Shown: piece after piece, positions 1 through 8,451 of the stretch
Numbering within the stretch: the first letter of the stretch is position 1
Layout: each line of letters opens with the position of its first letter
Assembly: GCA_964354625.1 (NCBI GenBank)
Contig: CAYHAK010000014.1
Location: forward strand, 1-30,883
Source: DATKKK01 sp964354625
Lineage (GTDB): Archaea > Thermoproteota > Bathyarchaeia > Bathyarchaeales > Bathycorpusculaceae
Direction: 5' to 3'
Length of the DNA stretch: 30,883 nt
Position numbers and translations under genes: made by a program
The notes under the pieces: generated by a model
Seen by the model: the letters and a program-made list of their open reading frames with translations, nothing else
Database searches by the model: none
Told to the model about the DNA's origin: nothing

Positions 1-1152
1 CAAATCATCCTGGGTCAGGATCTTCCTCTGATACAGGTCAGCCGCAAACCCAGGCACGTGTCCAGTTTGTATGCCGCACAGGCCTAGGTCGGCGATGACC
101 GAGGCCATGTAAACGTTGCCTTCAGGCGTGAATATTCCCAAATTCGGACCCAGATAGGCCTGCAGTTCGTAGTCGGGGTTGTCAGTTATGGCTCCTTTGA
201 ACTTGCCTGTTCTGACCACTGAAAGCTTGAGGCAGTTAGTGGGGCAGCCGAAGTCACTCCAACACTGCTTAACCCAGACTCTGTTCTCAAACTTATCCAC
301 GCCAAAGCTCTTCTCGTCGTGCCACTCGTCCTGCCAGTTCCGCACAGGCTCCGAACTCGTCTTCGCACCCGTCTCATAACCGCCCGAACCCGTGCCCCAG
401 CGGCGCCACAACTCGTTCGCATAAACGCCATCGCACAGTTCCTGAATCAGCCTTTCAACCTTCTTCATGTTCGCCACCTCAGGTAGCGGCCCAGTGCCCT
501 TCGCAGCAATCGCTTTTAGCCTCTTAGAACCCATAACTGCGCCATAGCCGCCGTAGCCTGCGGCGTGCGCCCACTTCGCAGCCACGACAGCCGTCCGCAC
601 CAAGTTCTCTCCCGCAGGCCCAATGTACAGCATGGCAGGCTCCCTCCACTCGCCGAACAACGGATGACGCTTCCTCAGAAGCTCCCTGCACTCGCGAGTC
701 AGCAGCGTCATCGTCTGCTTGGCATCCTTGCCCCACACCTTGCTGGCATCGCGAATCTCGACGTCGGCGTCTTTAATGAACAGGTAGACAGGCTTCTCTG
801 ATTGGCCAGTCACGATTATGCCATCGTAGCCAGCGCATCTCAGCTCGACGCCGAACTCGCCGCCCACGGTTGAGCCTACGACGCCGTTGCTTTGCGGTGA
901 TTTGCCTGAAACGCATATTCTGCCTCCGGGGTAGTACCCTGTAAGCGGGCCTGTGAGGAACAGAAGCACATTTTCAGGGCCTAATGGCTCTACTTCTTCC
1001 CATTTGCGGCCGAGTCTATCCCACAGTATCTTTGCGGCAAGACCTCTGCCGCCCATGTAGTCCCGCAGCACCTCGTCGTCAAACCTTACGTTTTTGATCT
1101 TGCCGGTTGACAGGTTGACTTCCAGAAACTTGCCTGCGTAGCCCTTGATCAC
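1..1152 (-). CDS. Aldehyde:ferredoxin oxidoreductase (tungsten AOR family), 5' part
   Basis: Family members oxidise aldehydes to acids at a tungsten-bispterin centre and pass electrons to ferredoxin in the cytoplasm. About 384 residues are present of a usual ~600; the C-terminal part lies outside the window. The start reads IKGYAGKFLEVNLSTGKI, followed by YMGGRGLAAKIL, LTGPLTGYYPGGRICVSG and VGGEFGVELRCAGYDG, all typical of the AOR N-terminal pterin-binding domain. An Fe-S ligand region is seen as C-x5-C-x3-C (CWSDFGCPTNC) instead of the usual C-x2-C-x3-C. The GTG start at 1152 overlaps the stop of the upstream ferredoxin gene by four bases, and a strong GGGGAGGAG Shine-Dalgarno sits just before it, so the two are translationally coupled. 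The natural aldehyde substrate cannot be told from sequence. Confidence 0.93.
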   Translation of the reverse strand, partial: MIKGYAGKFLEVNLSTGKIKNVRFDDEVLRDYMGGRGLAAKILWDRLGRKWEEVEPLGPENVLLFLTGPLTGYYPGGRICVSGKSPQSNGVVGSTVGGEFGVELRCAGYDGIIVTGQSEKPVYLFIKDADVEIRDASKVWGKDAKQTMTLLTRECRELLRKRHPLFGEWREPAMLYIGPAGENLVRTAVVAAKWAHAAGYGGYGAVMGSKRLKAIAAKGTGPLPEVANMKKVERLIQELCDGVYANELWRRWGTGSGGYETGAKTSSEPVRNWQDEWHDEKSFGVDKFENRVWVKQCWSDFGCPTNCLKLSVVRTGKFKGAITDNPDYELQAYLGPNLGIFTPEGNVYMASVIADLGLCGIQTGHVPGFAADLYQRKILTQDDL

Positions 1153-1691
1153 ACGAACTCCTCCCCTTTCTCGCCGTAGAACTTGGCACACAAATCCCGC
1201 GTGACCTCCTCAGGCTTCCGCGCATAAAGGCTATAGGTCTGCTCCCTACGGGTGATCTTCTTGAAAACGTTCCATCCTCCCTCCCTGCAGACCCTGACGC
1301 ACTGTGGGTCGCCACCACACAGATCGCAAATCAATATACGTTTCTCAAGAGGATGCATGTGCGGGATTCTGCCAGGACAGGCAGTGATGCATTTTCCACA
1401 TGCAGTGCAAGCCTTGTTATTGACAAGAACAGCACCCGTGTACTCGCTAACTGATAGGGCGCTAGTCGGACATGCCTTCACGCACGGGTAGTCCTCACAT
1501 TGTGCACAAAGATGCGGGAACTCCGCGCCTGGCACCAGCATGAAGACTCTCACTCTCGAGGCTTCTGGCCATATGCGCTTTTCATGGGCAAGTGAACATG
1601 CGATTTCGCACTTGCGGCATCCGCTACACTTTGTGAATTCTCTGGCTATCCAGATTGGCTCTTTTTTTCTCTTCAACTCTGAGATCCTCAA
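1149..1691 (-). CDS. Four-cluster [4Fe-4S] ferredoxin-type electron carrier, AOR partner
   Basis: A 180-residue DmsB/HycB-like iron-sulfur protein. Sixteen cysteines fall in four groups: C22, C25, C28, C32; C62, C65, C70, C74; C95, C98, C101, C105; C122, C125, C131, C135. This is the classic set for four [4Fe-4S] clusters. There is no signal peptide or membrane segment, so a cytoplasmic role is expected. It directly precedes and overlaps the AOR gene, which suggests that it takes electrons from the tungsten enzyme. Start: TTG at 1691; a second in-frame TTG five codons on, preceded by GAGGATC, is an equally good start. The specific electron acceptor is unknown. Confidence 0.9.
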   Translation of the reverse strand: MRISELKRKKEPIWIAREFTKCSGCRKCEIACSLAHEKRIWPEASRVRVFMLVPGAEFPHLCAQCEDYPCVKACPTSALSVSEYTGAVLVNNKACTACGKCITACPGRIPHMHPLEKRILICDLCGGDPQCVRVCREGGWNVFKKITRREQTYSLYARKPEEVTRDLCAKFYGEKGEEFV

Positions 1692-1783
1692 AACGTTGTA
1701 GAGTTCCCTTTTATCTTCTGGTGCGATTTAAGCATGGTGCTTTCCCATGGCAACCCCTTTAAGCACACAACTCTACATCGAGG

Positions 1784-2449
1784 TTGGAGAAAGCCTTCCA
1801 ATTGCAGTTTCAAGACATTGTCAACTGGATGCAGGTCTTCGCAATACAATACGGATACTTCGGCATTTTCCTCATCGCACTAATAGGTGCCTTGTCCATA
1901 TTCGTTCCGATCCCGTACACAGTCGTCATATTCACTTTGGGTGGTTTCAAGAGTGGAGGCATATACGTTTTCGATCCGATCTGGATTGCGCTGGCAGCTG
2001 GATTGGGATCAGCTGTTGGTGAGTTCTCGGCGTATCTCATTGGTTTGGGCGGTCGTAAGGCCATAGGCGACAGGTACAGGAAGAAGATGGACCTTCTGGT
2101 GAAGATCTTCAACAGATATGGGACAATAGTGATTTTCATTTTCGCACTCACACCATTGCCTGACGACTTGATATTCATCCCATTAGGCATCATGCGCTAC
2201 AGCGTCCTCAAAGCATTCGCCCCCGCTTTGATCGGGAAAATCTCCATGAACTTCATCGTGGCCTACAGCGGTCGCCTTTCAATCCAGGCAATCAACAGCA
2301 TCTTCGGCGTGGACAGCGACTGGATATCCGCGCTGATAGGCATGACGCTAGCACTCGTCCTGCTTGCAGTCGTTTTCGTGGTCATGTTCAAGGTTGACTG
2401 GGAAACACGCCTCGAAAAATACATGGCCGGAAAAGAAGCCAAAGAATAG
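1784..2449 (+). CDS. VTT/DedA-like (SNARE-associated) integral membrane protein
   Basis: A 221-residue hydrophobic protein of the VTT-domain type, a family that includes DedA and TMEM41/VMP1 proteins linked to lipid scrambling and membrane homeostasis. Visible family marks are FVPIPYTVVIFTLGG in the first re-entrant region, a glycine-rich GSAVGEFSAYLIGLGGRKAI segment, and RYGTIVIFIFALTPLPDDL with the family's conserved Pro/Asp turn. Four to six membrane segments can be drawn, with a charged tail from about residue 205. TTG at 1784 is chosen as start because a CTTTAAG box lies at 1757-1763, which would give a nearly leaderless message; ATG at 1829 is an alternative. It is divergent from the ferredoxin-AOR operon. 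The exact transported lipid is unknown. Confidence 0.82.
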   Translation: MEKAFQLQFQDIVNWMQVFAIQYGYFGIFLIALIGALSIFVPIPYTVVIFTLGGFKSGGIYVFDPIWIALAAGLGSAVGEFSAYLIGLGGRKAIGDRYRKKMDLLVKIFNRYGTIVIFIFALTPLPDDLIFIPLGIMRYSVLKAFAPALIGKISMNFIVAYSGRLSIQAINSIFGVDSDWISALIGMTLALVLLAVVFVVMFKVDWETRLEKYMAGKEAKE

Positions 2450-2488
2450 AACGGCAAGCCTCAGAAAAACCTAGGGAGTAGATCTCGT

Positions 2489-2510
2489 ATTGACTGAAAA
2501 ACGCGTCAAT
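2489..2510. repeat. Hairpin repeat copy 1
   Basis: ATTGAC at 2489-2494 pairs with GTCAAT at 2505-2510. The intervening bases CTGAAAAACGCG-like region begins with TGAAAA, shared with copy 2. Confidence 0.6.
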
Positions 2511-2542
2511 AGCATTTGAGAAATGGTGGGGGGGGTTGCGGT

Positions 2543-2568
2543 CTATTGACTGAAAAGCAGTTCAATAG
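2543..2568. repeat. Hairpin repeat copy 2
   Basis: CTATTGA at 2543-2549 is an exact inverted repeat of TCAATAG at 2562-2568. The core ATTGACTGAAAA is identical to that of copy 1, 54 bp upstream. Confidence 0.6.
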
Positions 2569-2615
2569 ACGTGGAGACTCTGGTAGGCCTCAGCGGCAGT
2601 CGAATCTATACAATG

Positions 2616-2622
2616 TATAAAG
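2616..2622 (+). promoter_or_regulatory. TATA-like box without a following ORF
   Basis: TATAAAG in an AT-rich setting. A start site would fall near 2645, where a C/G-block structured region begins but no start codon follows within range. It could drive a small RNA, or be chance. Confidence 0.35.
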
Positions 2623-2736
2623 AGGGAAGGAGATAGGCACGCGCGAGATCCCCAGAGGGAGCGGGTTCAGGAATTCTAGGCACCCTACTAGGGGTCAAGA
2701 AACGCGACGATCCAGAAAACTAGAGGGATATCCTAC

Positions 2737-2758
2737 ATTGACTGAAGAATGCATCAAT
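2737..2758. repeat. Hairpin repeat copy 3
   Basis: ATTGA at 2737-2741 pairs with TCAAT at 2754-2758. The left side reads ATTGACTGAA as in copies 1 and 2; the right side is followed by a TGCAT like that of copy 1 (AGCAT). Confidence 0.55.
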
Positions 2759-2846
2759 TGCATTGGAAAACCGGGCTTCGGCATCGAACGTGGAAAGAGT
2801 TAAGTGAGCACCAAAAGACAGCAACTACAGGGATGGACTGGAGAGC

Positions 2847-4136
2847 TTGCGAGTAATAGCTGACCTTCACATTCACAGCCGCTACAGCAGAGCCACAAGC
2901 GAGAGAATGAGTACAACGGAGATTGCACGATTTTCAAGGATCAAAGGCCTAAACCTGGTTGGCACAGGCGACTTCACGCACCCCCTATGGCTCAAAGAAC
3001 TGAAGGGAACTCTGGAACCGCTGCCCGATGCCTCACTGTACAAACTCGCAGGAAACCATGAACCGTCCGTAAGCTTCATGATAACCACCGAAGTCTGCAC
3101 GGTATTTCAACACCAAAACGAGCATAAGAAAGTCCATCACGTCATTCTCACGCCAAACATAGAAACAGCTACTCAGACCAATGACAGGCTGTCAAAGTAC
3201 GGCGATCTTGCTTCAGATGGCAGACCAACACTGAACATGAATGCAGCCAGCCTCGTTGAAGAGGTGATAGGAGTTTCAGACGAGAACATGGTTTTCCCTG
3301 CTCACGCTTGGACGCCATGGTTCAGCATCTTCGGTGCCTTCAGCGGCTTCAACAGCGTTGAAGAATGTTATCAGGACATGACGAAATACATTCACGCACT
3401 AGAAACCGGGCTGTCTTCTGATCCGCCTATGAACTGGCGCCTCAGCAAACTTGACAAGTACACACTAGTATCCAACAGCGACAGCCACAGCTATTGGCCA
3501 TGGCGCATCGGAAGAGAAGCCAACGCCTTCGAACTCGAACGGCCAAGCTACCACGAGGTCGTGGATGCGATACGCAACAAGGACGCGACGAAGTTCAAGT
3601 TTACGATAGAGACCGACCCTGCTTATGGAAAATATCATTGGACCGGCCACCGAAACTGCCATGTGGCTCTCCCCGCGTCGGAAGCGACCAAACTCGGCAA
3701 CATCTGCCCCGTCTGCCGAAGAAAACTCACCAAAGGCGTCGAACAGCGGGTTGAGGAGCTGGCTGATCGCCCACCAGACTTCAAGCCTGGAAACCCAATA
3801 GGATTCAAACGGCTGCTTCCGCTCTCCGAGATAATAGCCGCTGTGCTTGGCACAGACTCGCCCTCCGCCCAGAGAGTGTGGAGCACCTACAACGCATTAG
3901 TCGAGAAGTTCTCAAACGAGTACAACGTACTGATCGACGCCCCCTTTGAGACGTTGCAGGCTGTTTCGAACGAAAAGGTTGCTGAGATGATCATCAGGGT
4001 CAGGGAGGGTAAGGTCAGGGTGATTCCTGGCTATGACGGCGTCTACGGTCGGCTGGATGTGTCCATTGCGGGTTCTGACGTGCAGTCTGTGCCTGAACGA
4101 GTACAACAGCTTGACCTTACGGATTTCTTTGGTTGA
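2847..4136 (+). CDS. endoQ: Endonuclease Q (PHP-domain DNA repair nuclease)
   Basis: EndoQ nicks DNA 5' to deaminated bases (uracil, hypoxanthine, xanthine) and abasic sites in archaea. At 429 residues it matches the usual length of about 420. The PHP metal ligands are visible: DLHIH (H8, H10), GTGDFTHP (D42, H45), TTEVC (E82), PAHAW (H153) and SDSH (D212, H214). A zinc-binding segment follows, with HRNCH near residue 268 and CPVC at 287-290. The C-terminal third contains GIKR/LLPLSEII-like and IPGYDGVYG elements that fit the substrate-binding domain. Start is TTG at 2847, the only start that keeps the conserved N-terminal MRVIADLHIHS. It stands alone, 397 bp after the VTT gene, with no repair neighbour. 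Role in the cytoplasm: repair of base deamination. Confidence 0.9.
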   Translation: MRVIADLHIHSRYSRATSERMSTTEIARFSRIKGLNLVGTGDFTHPLWLKELKGTLEPLPDASLYKLAGNHEPSVSFMITTEVCTVFQHQNEHKKVHHVILTPNIETATQTNDRLSKYGDLASDGRPTLNMNAASLVEEVIGVSDENMVFPAHAWTPWFSIFGAFSGFNSVEECYQDMTKYIHALETGLSSDPPMNWRLSKLDKYTLVSNSDSHSYWPWRIGREANAFELERPSYHEVVDAIRNKDATKFKFTIETDPAYGKYHWTGHRNCHVALPASEATKLGNICPVCRRKLTKGVEQRVEELADRPPDFKPGNPIGFKRLLPLSEIIAAVLGTDSPSAQRVWSTYNALVEKFSNEYNVLIDAPFETLQAVSNEKVAEMIIRVREGKVRVIPGYDGVYGRLDVSIAGSDVQSVPERVQQLDLTDFFG

Positions 4137-4189
4137 TGGTGTTTGTTGGGTTCTGTTGTGTATTTGTGTATGACTTGTATACGAGAAGC

Positions 4190-4198
4190 CTTATTAAG
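4190..4198 (+). promoter_or_regulatory. TATA box for the gene at 4237
   Basis: CTTATTAAG, about 25-30 bp before the expected transcription start. The short leader still includes GGAG at 4226-4229, seven bases ahead of ATG 4237. Confidence 0.55.
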
Positions 4199-4236
4199 TC
4201 GTAATAGACACGATATTGTGCGAGCTGGAGACACCA

Positions 4237-4572
4237 ATGGAAACCCTAACACCGCAAAACCGAAACGACGAAAAAATCTCACGCGTCATCGACCGCGTGT
4301 TGAAGCAAGTTTTCGGAGAAGAAGCCACTCTTCTTATTTACAGGCACCTCGAACAGAACCACGCCCTCAAACATGGCGACATCGCTGAAAGAATCGACGT
4401 ATTCGCAGAAGGTCTGGAAGAATTCCTTCGATCAGGCGCCTATGTGGTTGAACAGAAGATCCTCGAAGACATATACTCCAGCTGCGGCTTGCTCCGTAGA
4501 CTTGAACTCGAAAGAAACCAAGACGAATGCGACTTTGTCGGTCAAATAAGGTTGCTTATGCAAAAAGCATGA
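4237..4572 (+). CDS. Hypothetical all-helical archaeal protein
   Basis: A 111-residue protein I do not recognise by function. It is charged and predicted mostly helical: an N-terminal helix (VIDRVLKQVFGEEATLLIYRHLE), a GDIAERIDVFAEGLEEFL segment and a C-terminal YSSCGLLRRLELER stretch. Similar short proteins with an IYRHLE-type motif are, from memory, common in Thermoproteota and lack an assigned role. ATG 4237 is chosen over the upstream GTG at 4216 because GGAG at 4226-4229 is well placed for it. It has its own TATA box, and the next gene has another, so it is probably monocistronic. Confidence 0.72.
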   Translation: METLTPQNRNDEKISRVIDRVLKQVFGEEATLLIYRHLEQNHALKHGDIAERIDVFAEGLEEFLRSGAYVVEQKILEDIYSSCGLLRRLELERNQDECDFVGQIRLLMQKA

Positions 4573-4670
4573 GCTTCCTCAGCAACACAATCCAACATCC
4601 ACATCCATGTTTCTGCCTATTCTCTGCAAGGCATCTCCATGCCTCAGCGCACGCGGGCAGATCATAACAA

Positions 4671-4680
4671 CTTAATAAAC
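4671..4680 (+). promoter_or_regulatory. TATA box for the tldD-tldE operon
   Basis: CTTAATAAAC lies 31-40 bp before ATG 4711, which predicts a leaderless or nearly leaderless transcript. Confidence 0.6.
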
Positions 4681-4710
4681 CACTTTTGATTATGTTTCCT
4701 CTCCAAAGGC

Positions 4711-6120
4711 ATGCCCAGCAGAAGAGGAACGAGTTTGAGAGAAGTTTTGGCCAAAATAGTGGATATTGCTGCTCAGAAATTCGAAGCCGAATACGCCGAA
4801 GCTCGGATTCAAAGGCTTTTCAAGACAGCGCTCACAGTGAAAGAGGGACGTGTTGAAGTTGCCAAGCAAGGCATCGAAAACGGCGTAGCATTGCGGGTTC
4901 TTGTGAAAGGATCATGGGGGTTTGCATCTGTTGGGGCGCTGGACATCGAAACCTTGACTGAGGCGGTTTCTGACGCCTGTAAGATGGCGAAGGCAGCAAG
5001 CTCTCGGCTCAGAATGCCCATCAAGCTCGCCCAGACCAAGGCCGTAGAAGACAAGGTCGTACTTAAGCCACGGACAGACCCAGCATCGATATCAATGGAG
5101 GACAAGATCAAGACAGTATTACGTTTGAACGACACGATTTTGGCCTTCGATGATCACGTCAGAGGCTGCACGATCGACTATCTTGACCTGACTGGAACGA
5201 GCTATTTCTTGAACAACACAGGCTCGTACATCGAGCAGGACAAGCTTTACGTTTGGTCAAGGATAATGGCCACCGCATTCGCAGAAGGCATTTTCACTTC
5301 CAGCCGAGAGGAAATCGGATCAACCTCTGGGTACGAGGTATTTGACGTTGAAACACCCGAAATAGTGGGCGAAAGAGCAGCAAAGCGTGCAGTTCAGCAA
5401 CTGAAGGCAAAGCCCCCTAAAGGCGGCCCATTTCCAGTGATCCTCGGGCCAAACATAGTCGGCGTCTTTGCCCACGAGGCCTTTGGTCACTTGGCTGAAG
5501 CAGACATAGCCTTGTCTGGCTCGGTCCTACTGGGTAAGCTTGGAAAGAAAGTAGCCTCCAGCGTCGTCACTCTCTATGATGATGGCACAATAGAAGGAGC
5601 CTTCGGCTCCTTCAAGTACGATGACGAGGGAGTGCCGACACAGAAAACCACTCTCGTGAAGGGCGGTGTGGTCGTAGGGCTTATGCACAATCTCGAGACT
5701 GCGTGCAAACTCAACACAGAGCCCACAGGCAATGCGAGAGCAGAAGACTTTCGAGTTGATCCCATAATCCGCATGCGGAACACGTTCTTGGAACCGAAAG
5801 ATCATTCCTTCGAGGAACTGATTGAAGGTGTGAAGTTTGGCTATTATCTTAAGGCCTTCAGAGGTGGCCAAGCAAACTTGGACGGCACGTTCCAAGTAGG
5901 CGTCCAAGAAGCCTACGAAATAGTCAAGGGCGAAATAGGCGACTCTGTCCGCGATGCATCCATAAGCGGTAACACGCTTGAAACCCTATTCAAGGTGGAC
6001 GCTGTCGGAAAGGACTTTGAGCTCTCGCCAGGAAGATGTGGGAAAGGCCAGGAAGCCTTCGTGTGTGATGGTGGCCCTCACACTCGCGTCAAGGAGGTTC
6101 TAGTTGGTGGCAGTGCTTAG
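4711..6120 (+). CDS. tldD: TldD-family zinc metalloprotease subunit
   Basis: TldD pairs with TldE to form a heterodimeric protease that degrades unfolded or short peptides inside a closed chamber. The 469-residue length is normal. The metal motif HEAFGH is at residues 255-260, followed by the family-typical LAEAD. Other family features are a GRVEVAKQGIENGVALRVLV-like N-terminal region, DDEGVPTQKTTLVKGG, and a C-terminal GRCGKGQEAFVCDGGP block. ATG 4711 fits the TATA box at 4671-4680; TTG at 4735 is a possible alternative. The stop overlaps the start of the next gene, as expected for a complex with 1:1 subunits. In bacteria TldD/E also matures some modified peptides; no precursor peptide gene is evident here. 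Confidence 0.93.
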   Translation: MPSRRGTSLREVLAKIVDIAAQKFEAEYAEARIQRLFKTALTVKEGRVEVAKQGIENGVALRVLVKGSWGFASVGALDIETLTEAVSDACKMAKAASSRLRMPIKLAQTKAVEDKVVLKPRTDPASISMEDKIKTVLRLNDTILAFDDHVRGCTIDYLDLTGTSYFLNNTGSYIEQDKLYVWSRIMATAFAEGIFTSSREEIGSTSGYEVFDVETPEIVGERAAKRAVQQLKAKPPKGGPFPVILGPNIVGVFAHEAFGHLAEADIALSGSVLLGKLGKKVASSVVTLYDDGTIEGAFGSFKYDDEGVPTQKTTLVKGGVVVGLMHNLETACKLNTEPTGNARAEDFRVDPIIRMRNTFLEPKDHSFEELIEGVKFGYYLKAFRGGQANLDGTFQVGVQEAYEIVKGEIGDSVRDASISGNTLETLFKVDAVGKDFELSPGRCGKGQEAFVCDGGPHTRVKEVLVGGSA

Positions 6121-7471
6121 ACAAGAGGAATTGCAGAGCATAGCTGATGATGCAATCAAGACGGCACTGAAAAGCGGTGCCCACGAAGCTGAGGCTTACG
6201 TCTATCAAGGCCTGGCCACAAGCATCGGCATCGAACGAGGGCAAATCGCCCGGAGTTCAAGAATAATCGACCGAGGAATAGGAATCAGAGTTATAGCAAA
6301 CAAAGCAACAGGCTTTTCATACACCAACATACTGGAGAAGAGAGACACGATTGACGAAGCCACCCGAAGAGCATTGAGTTCAGCAGAGGCAAGCAAGCCG
6401 GACTTGGACTGGAACGGCCTCCCAAGCAAGAAGCCTTGCAGCCCAGTGAAGAACACCTACGACCGCAAGATCGTGGAGCTTCGCTCCGAGGACCTGGTGA
6501 CCATAGCCTCCTCAATGTTGGATGCCGCTGAAACGATGGACAAACGGGTGCTTCCAATCCAGGGAGAAACGGGCGCTTCATACTTGTCAGTGGCTGTTGC
6601 TAACTCAAACGGCATCGCAAGCTTTGATCAGGGAACGTTCGTTGAATGCAGCATGGCCACTGTGGCGCGTGATAAAAGCGAAGTCACGCCTGTATGCTTC
6701 GAATTCAACGCTGAAAGAAGCTACGACATCGATCCGGTATGGGTCGGTAAGGAAGCTGCAAGGCTCGCCGTATCCGCAATGAAACCTGAGAAGATGGAGA
6801 CGAAGACCACGCAAGTGATATTCACCCAGTTTGCGATGCAGGATCTTCTGTACTACACGCTGATCAACGCGGTCAAGGCTGACTATGTGCAGAGAGGGCA
6901 GTCAGTCTTCAAAGGAAAGATAGGCAGCGAAGTCGCATCTGAACTCGTGACAATCTGCGACAATGGCCTGCTTGACGGCGGCCTGCGCACACACAGGTTT
7001 GACGGCGAAGGGGTTCCCCAGCAGAAAACGTCAATCATAGAAAAGGGCGTCCTCCGCAGCTTCATCTACGACAACTACAGCGCCAGAAAGGAAGGAAAAG
7101 AAAGCACAGGTAACGCCGCTAGAGCTGGATATCTGTCTACGCCAAATGTGGAAGCAACAAACTTTCACGTCATGTCTGGAAGCAGGTCACCTGAAGAACT
7201 CGTCGGCGACGTTGATGACGGCTTGATAGTGTACTATTTGCAGGGCGCACACAGTAGCAATCCTGCCAGCGGGGACTTCTCCGTCGTGGCCACTCCTGCT
7301 TGGAGGATAGACAAAGGGGAACTAACTCATGCAACGCGGGGCGTCATGGTTGTTGGGAGCATCTTCCAATTACTGGCCAGCGTTACTGCGTTGGCCAACA
7401 ACGAGAGGCAGCTCGGCCAGCTGGTCGCCCCCTGGATTTTGGCAGAAGGCGTCAAAGTCATAGGAAAATAA
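6104..7471 (+). CDS. tldE: TldE/PmbA-family protease partner subunit
   Basis: The 455-residue partner of TldD. It shows the same fold (GIERGQIARSSRIIDRGIGIRV, EGVPQQKTSIIEKGVL, STGNAARAG) but lacks the HExxxH zinc motif of its neighbour, as TldE/PmbA subunits do. It overlaps tldD by 17 bases. The Shine-Dalgarno GGAGGT at 6094-6099 lies inside tldD and precedes three in-frame candidate starts: TTG 6104, GTG 6107 and GTG 6113. TTG gives about five bases of spacing and GTG 6107 about eight, so GTG 6107 may be the true start. Cytoplasmic. Confidence 0.92.
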   Translation: MVAVLRQEELQSIADDAIKTALKSGAHEAEAYVYQGLATSIGIERGQIARSSRIIDRGIGIRVIANKATGFSYTNILEKRDTIDEATRRALSSAEASKPDLDWNGLPSKKPCSPVKNTYDRKIVELRSEDLVTIASSMLDAAETMDKRVLPIQGETGASYLSVAVANSNGIASFDQGTFVECSMATVARDKSEVTPVCFEFNAERSYDIDPVWVGKEAARLAVSAMKPEKMETKTTQVIFTQFAMQDLLYYTLINAVKADYVQRGQSVFKGKIGSEVASELVTICDNGLLDGGLRTHRFDGEGVPQQKTSIIEKGVLRSFIYDNYSARKEGKESTGNAARAGYLSTPNVEATNFHVMSGSRSPEELVGDVDDGLIVYYLQGAHSSNPASGDFSVVATPAWRIDKGELTHATRGVMVVGSIFQLLASVTALANNERQLGQLVAPWILAEGVKVIGK

Positions 7472-7510
7472 ATAACCTGGACCGCCATTAAGCATGGAAG
7501 AGGCTCGAAA

Positions 7511-8440
7511 TTGAGAAGTGAAACAAAGCATAGGCTACTCAAATTCAAAACGGCTAGGCGAGTAGTCCAGCTGCTATCATTCATATTTCTAAGTGTCATA
7601 ATCTTCAACGTAGGTACTCTGCCGCTATTGCTTCCTGTGCTGTGGACTTGGGGACTACAGCAAAATACGACTGGAGACGCCTTCACGGCGATTCAACTAG
7701 CTCTCAGCGATTGGAAGGAAGGCATCTACTTCGCCTTTCCTTGGCTGGCCCTTGCATCATTCCTGGTTACAGGTGTGCTGATCGGAAAATCATTGTGCGG
7801 TTGGATTTGTCCATTCGGCTTCGTTCAAGATCTGATCGGATTCATCAAACGCAAGAAGACAGAATTCGCGCCTAGAACTCACAAAAGCACGCTCTACCTG
7901 AAATATGGCATCCTCGCCGCAGCATTGCTCATAAGCCTGACTTTCGCAGCCTCAAAGCTAACGGCAAGCGCTGACAGCTACAAACGAGCCCTCGGCATCT
8001 TCACAGACGCACCATTTACCGCTCTGAGTCCAGGCGAAACGCTATTTGCCACATTGCCTAGGATGGCTCAAGACATGACGACAAAACCTTTGCAGGATGC
8101 TTTGTCCGTAATCACGAACTCGCCTCCGCTTTTCTGGGTTCAGTTAGCCCTGCTGATTGGCGTCCTAGTCTTCGCGGCCTACATTCCGCGAGGATGGTGC
8201 AGGTACATCTGCCCTCACGGAGCTATCATGGCAATCATGAACAAGTTCAGCTTCATCGGGTTGCGAAGAGAGCCCTTCAAATGTGAGAAAGGCGGATGCC
8301 GAGACTGCGTTGAAGCTTGCCCAATGCGCGTGCCCATCTTGGATCTGCCGTGGGAGAAGTTCAGCCACGAAGAATGCATCTACTGCATGAAATGCGCAGA
8401 CGCATGCGAAAACAACGCCATCAAACTAGAATACCCGTAA
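7511..8440 (+). CDS. NapH-like membrane polyferredoxin
   Basis: A 309-residue membrane protein of the NapH/NosR/CcoG-type group, which moves electrons between membrane and soluble partners. Four membrane helices are visible (about residues 20-45, 72-94, 130-148, 208-225). Two CxxxCP motifs follow helices at C96/C100 (CGWICP) and C230/C234 (CRYICP), as in NapH. The C-terminal domain carries two [4Fe-4S] sites: C258, C263, C266, C270 and C289, C292, C295, C299; the first has four instead of two residues between its first two cysteines. Start TTG 7511 is 40 bp after tldE. No nitrate reductase, quinol oxidase or cytochrome gene is adjacent, so the redox partner is unknown. Its 3' end converges with the glycosyltransferase on the other strand. 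Confidence 0.85.
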   Translation: MRSETKHRLLKFKTARRVVQLLSFIFLSVIIFNVGTLPLLLPVLWTWGLQQNTTGDAFTAIQLALSDWKEGIYFAFPWLALASFLVTGVLIGKSLCGWICPFGFVQDLIGFIKRKKTEFAPRTHKSTLYLKYGILAAALLISLTFAASKLTASADSYKRALGIFTDAPFTALSPGETLFATLPRMAQDMTTKPLQDALSVITNSPPLFWVQLALLIGVLVFAAYIPRGWCRYICPHGAIMAIMNKFSFIGLRREPFKCEKGGCRDCVEACPMRVPILDLPWEKFSHEECIYCMKCADACENNAIKLEYP

Positions 8441-8451
8441 CATTCGGGCAC

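Larger units (their letters stand above)
2450..2846. other. 397-bp non-coding stretch with hairpin repeats and a possible small RNA
   Basis: No convincing protein gene is seen. The stretch holds three similar short inverted repeats (2489-2510, 2543-2568, 2737-2758), a good TATA-like box at 2616-2622 with no start codon at a sensible distance behind the following purine-rich AAGGAGAT, and paired blocks of C and G between 2648 and 2695 that could fold. A run of nine G at 2528-2536 is also present. Confidence 0.6.

Noticed and set aside
2641..2700. tRNA-like segment around GCGGGTTCAGGAATTC
   Set aside because: No T-arm with GGTTCRA and five-base stem, no anticodon arm and no acceptor stem could be formed.
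4711..7471. TldD/TldE as maturation proteases of a ribosomal peptide system
   Set aside because: No precursor peptide or modifying enzyme gene could be found near them in this window.
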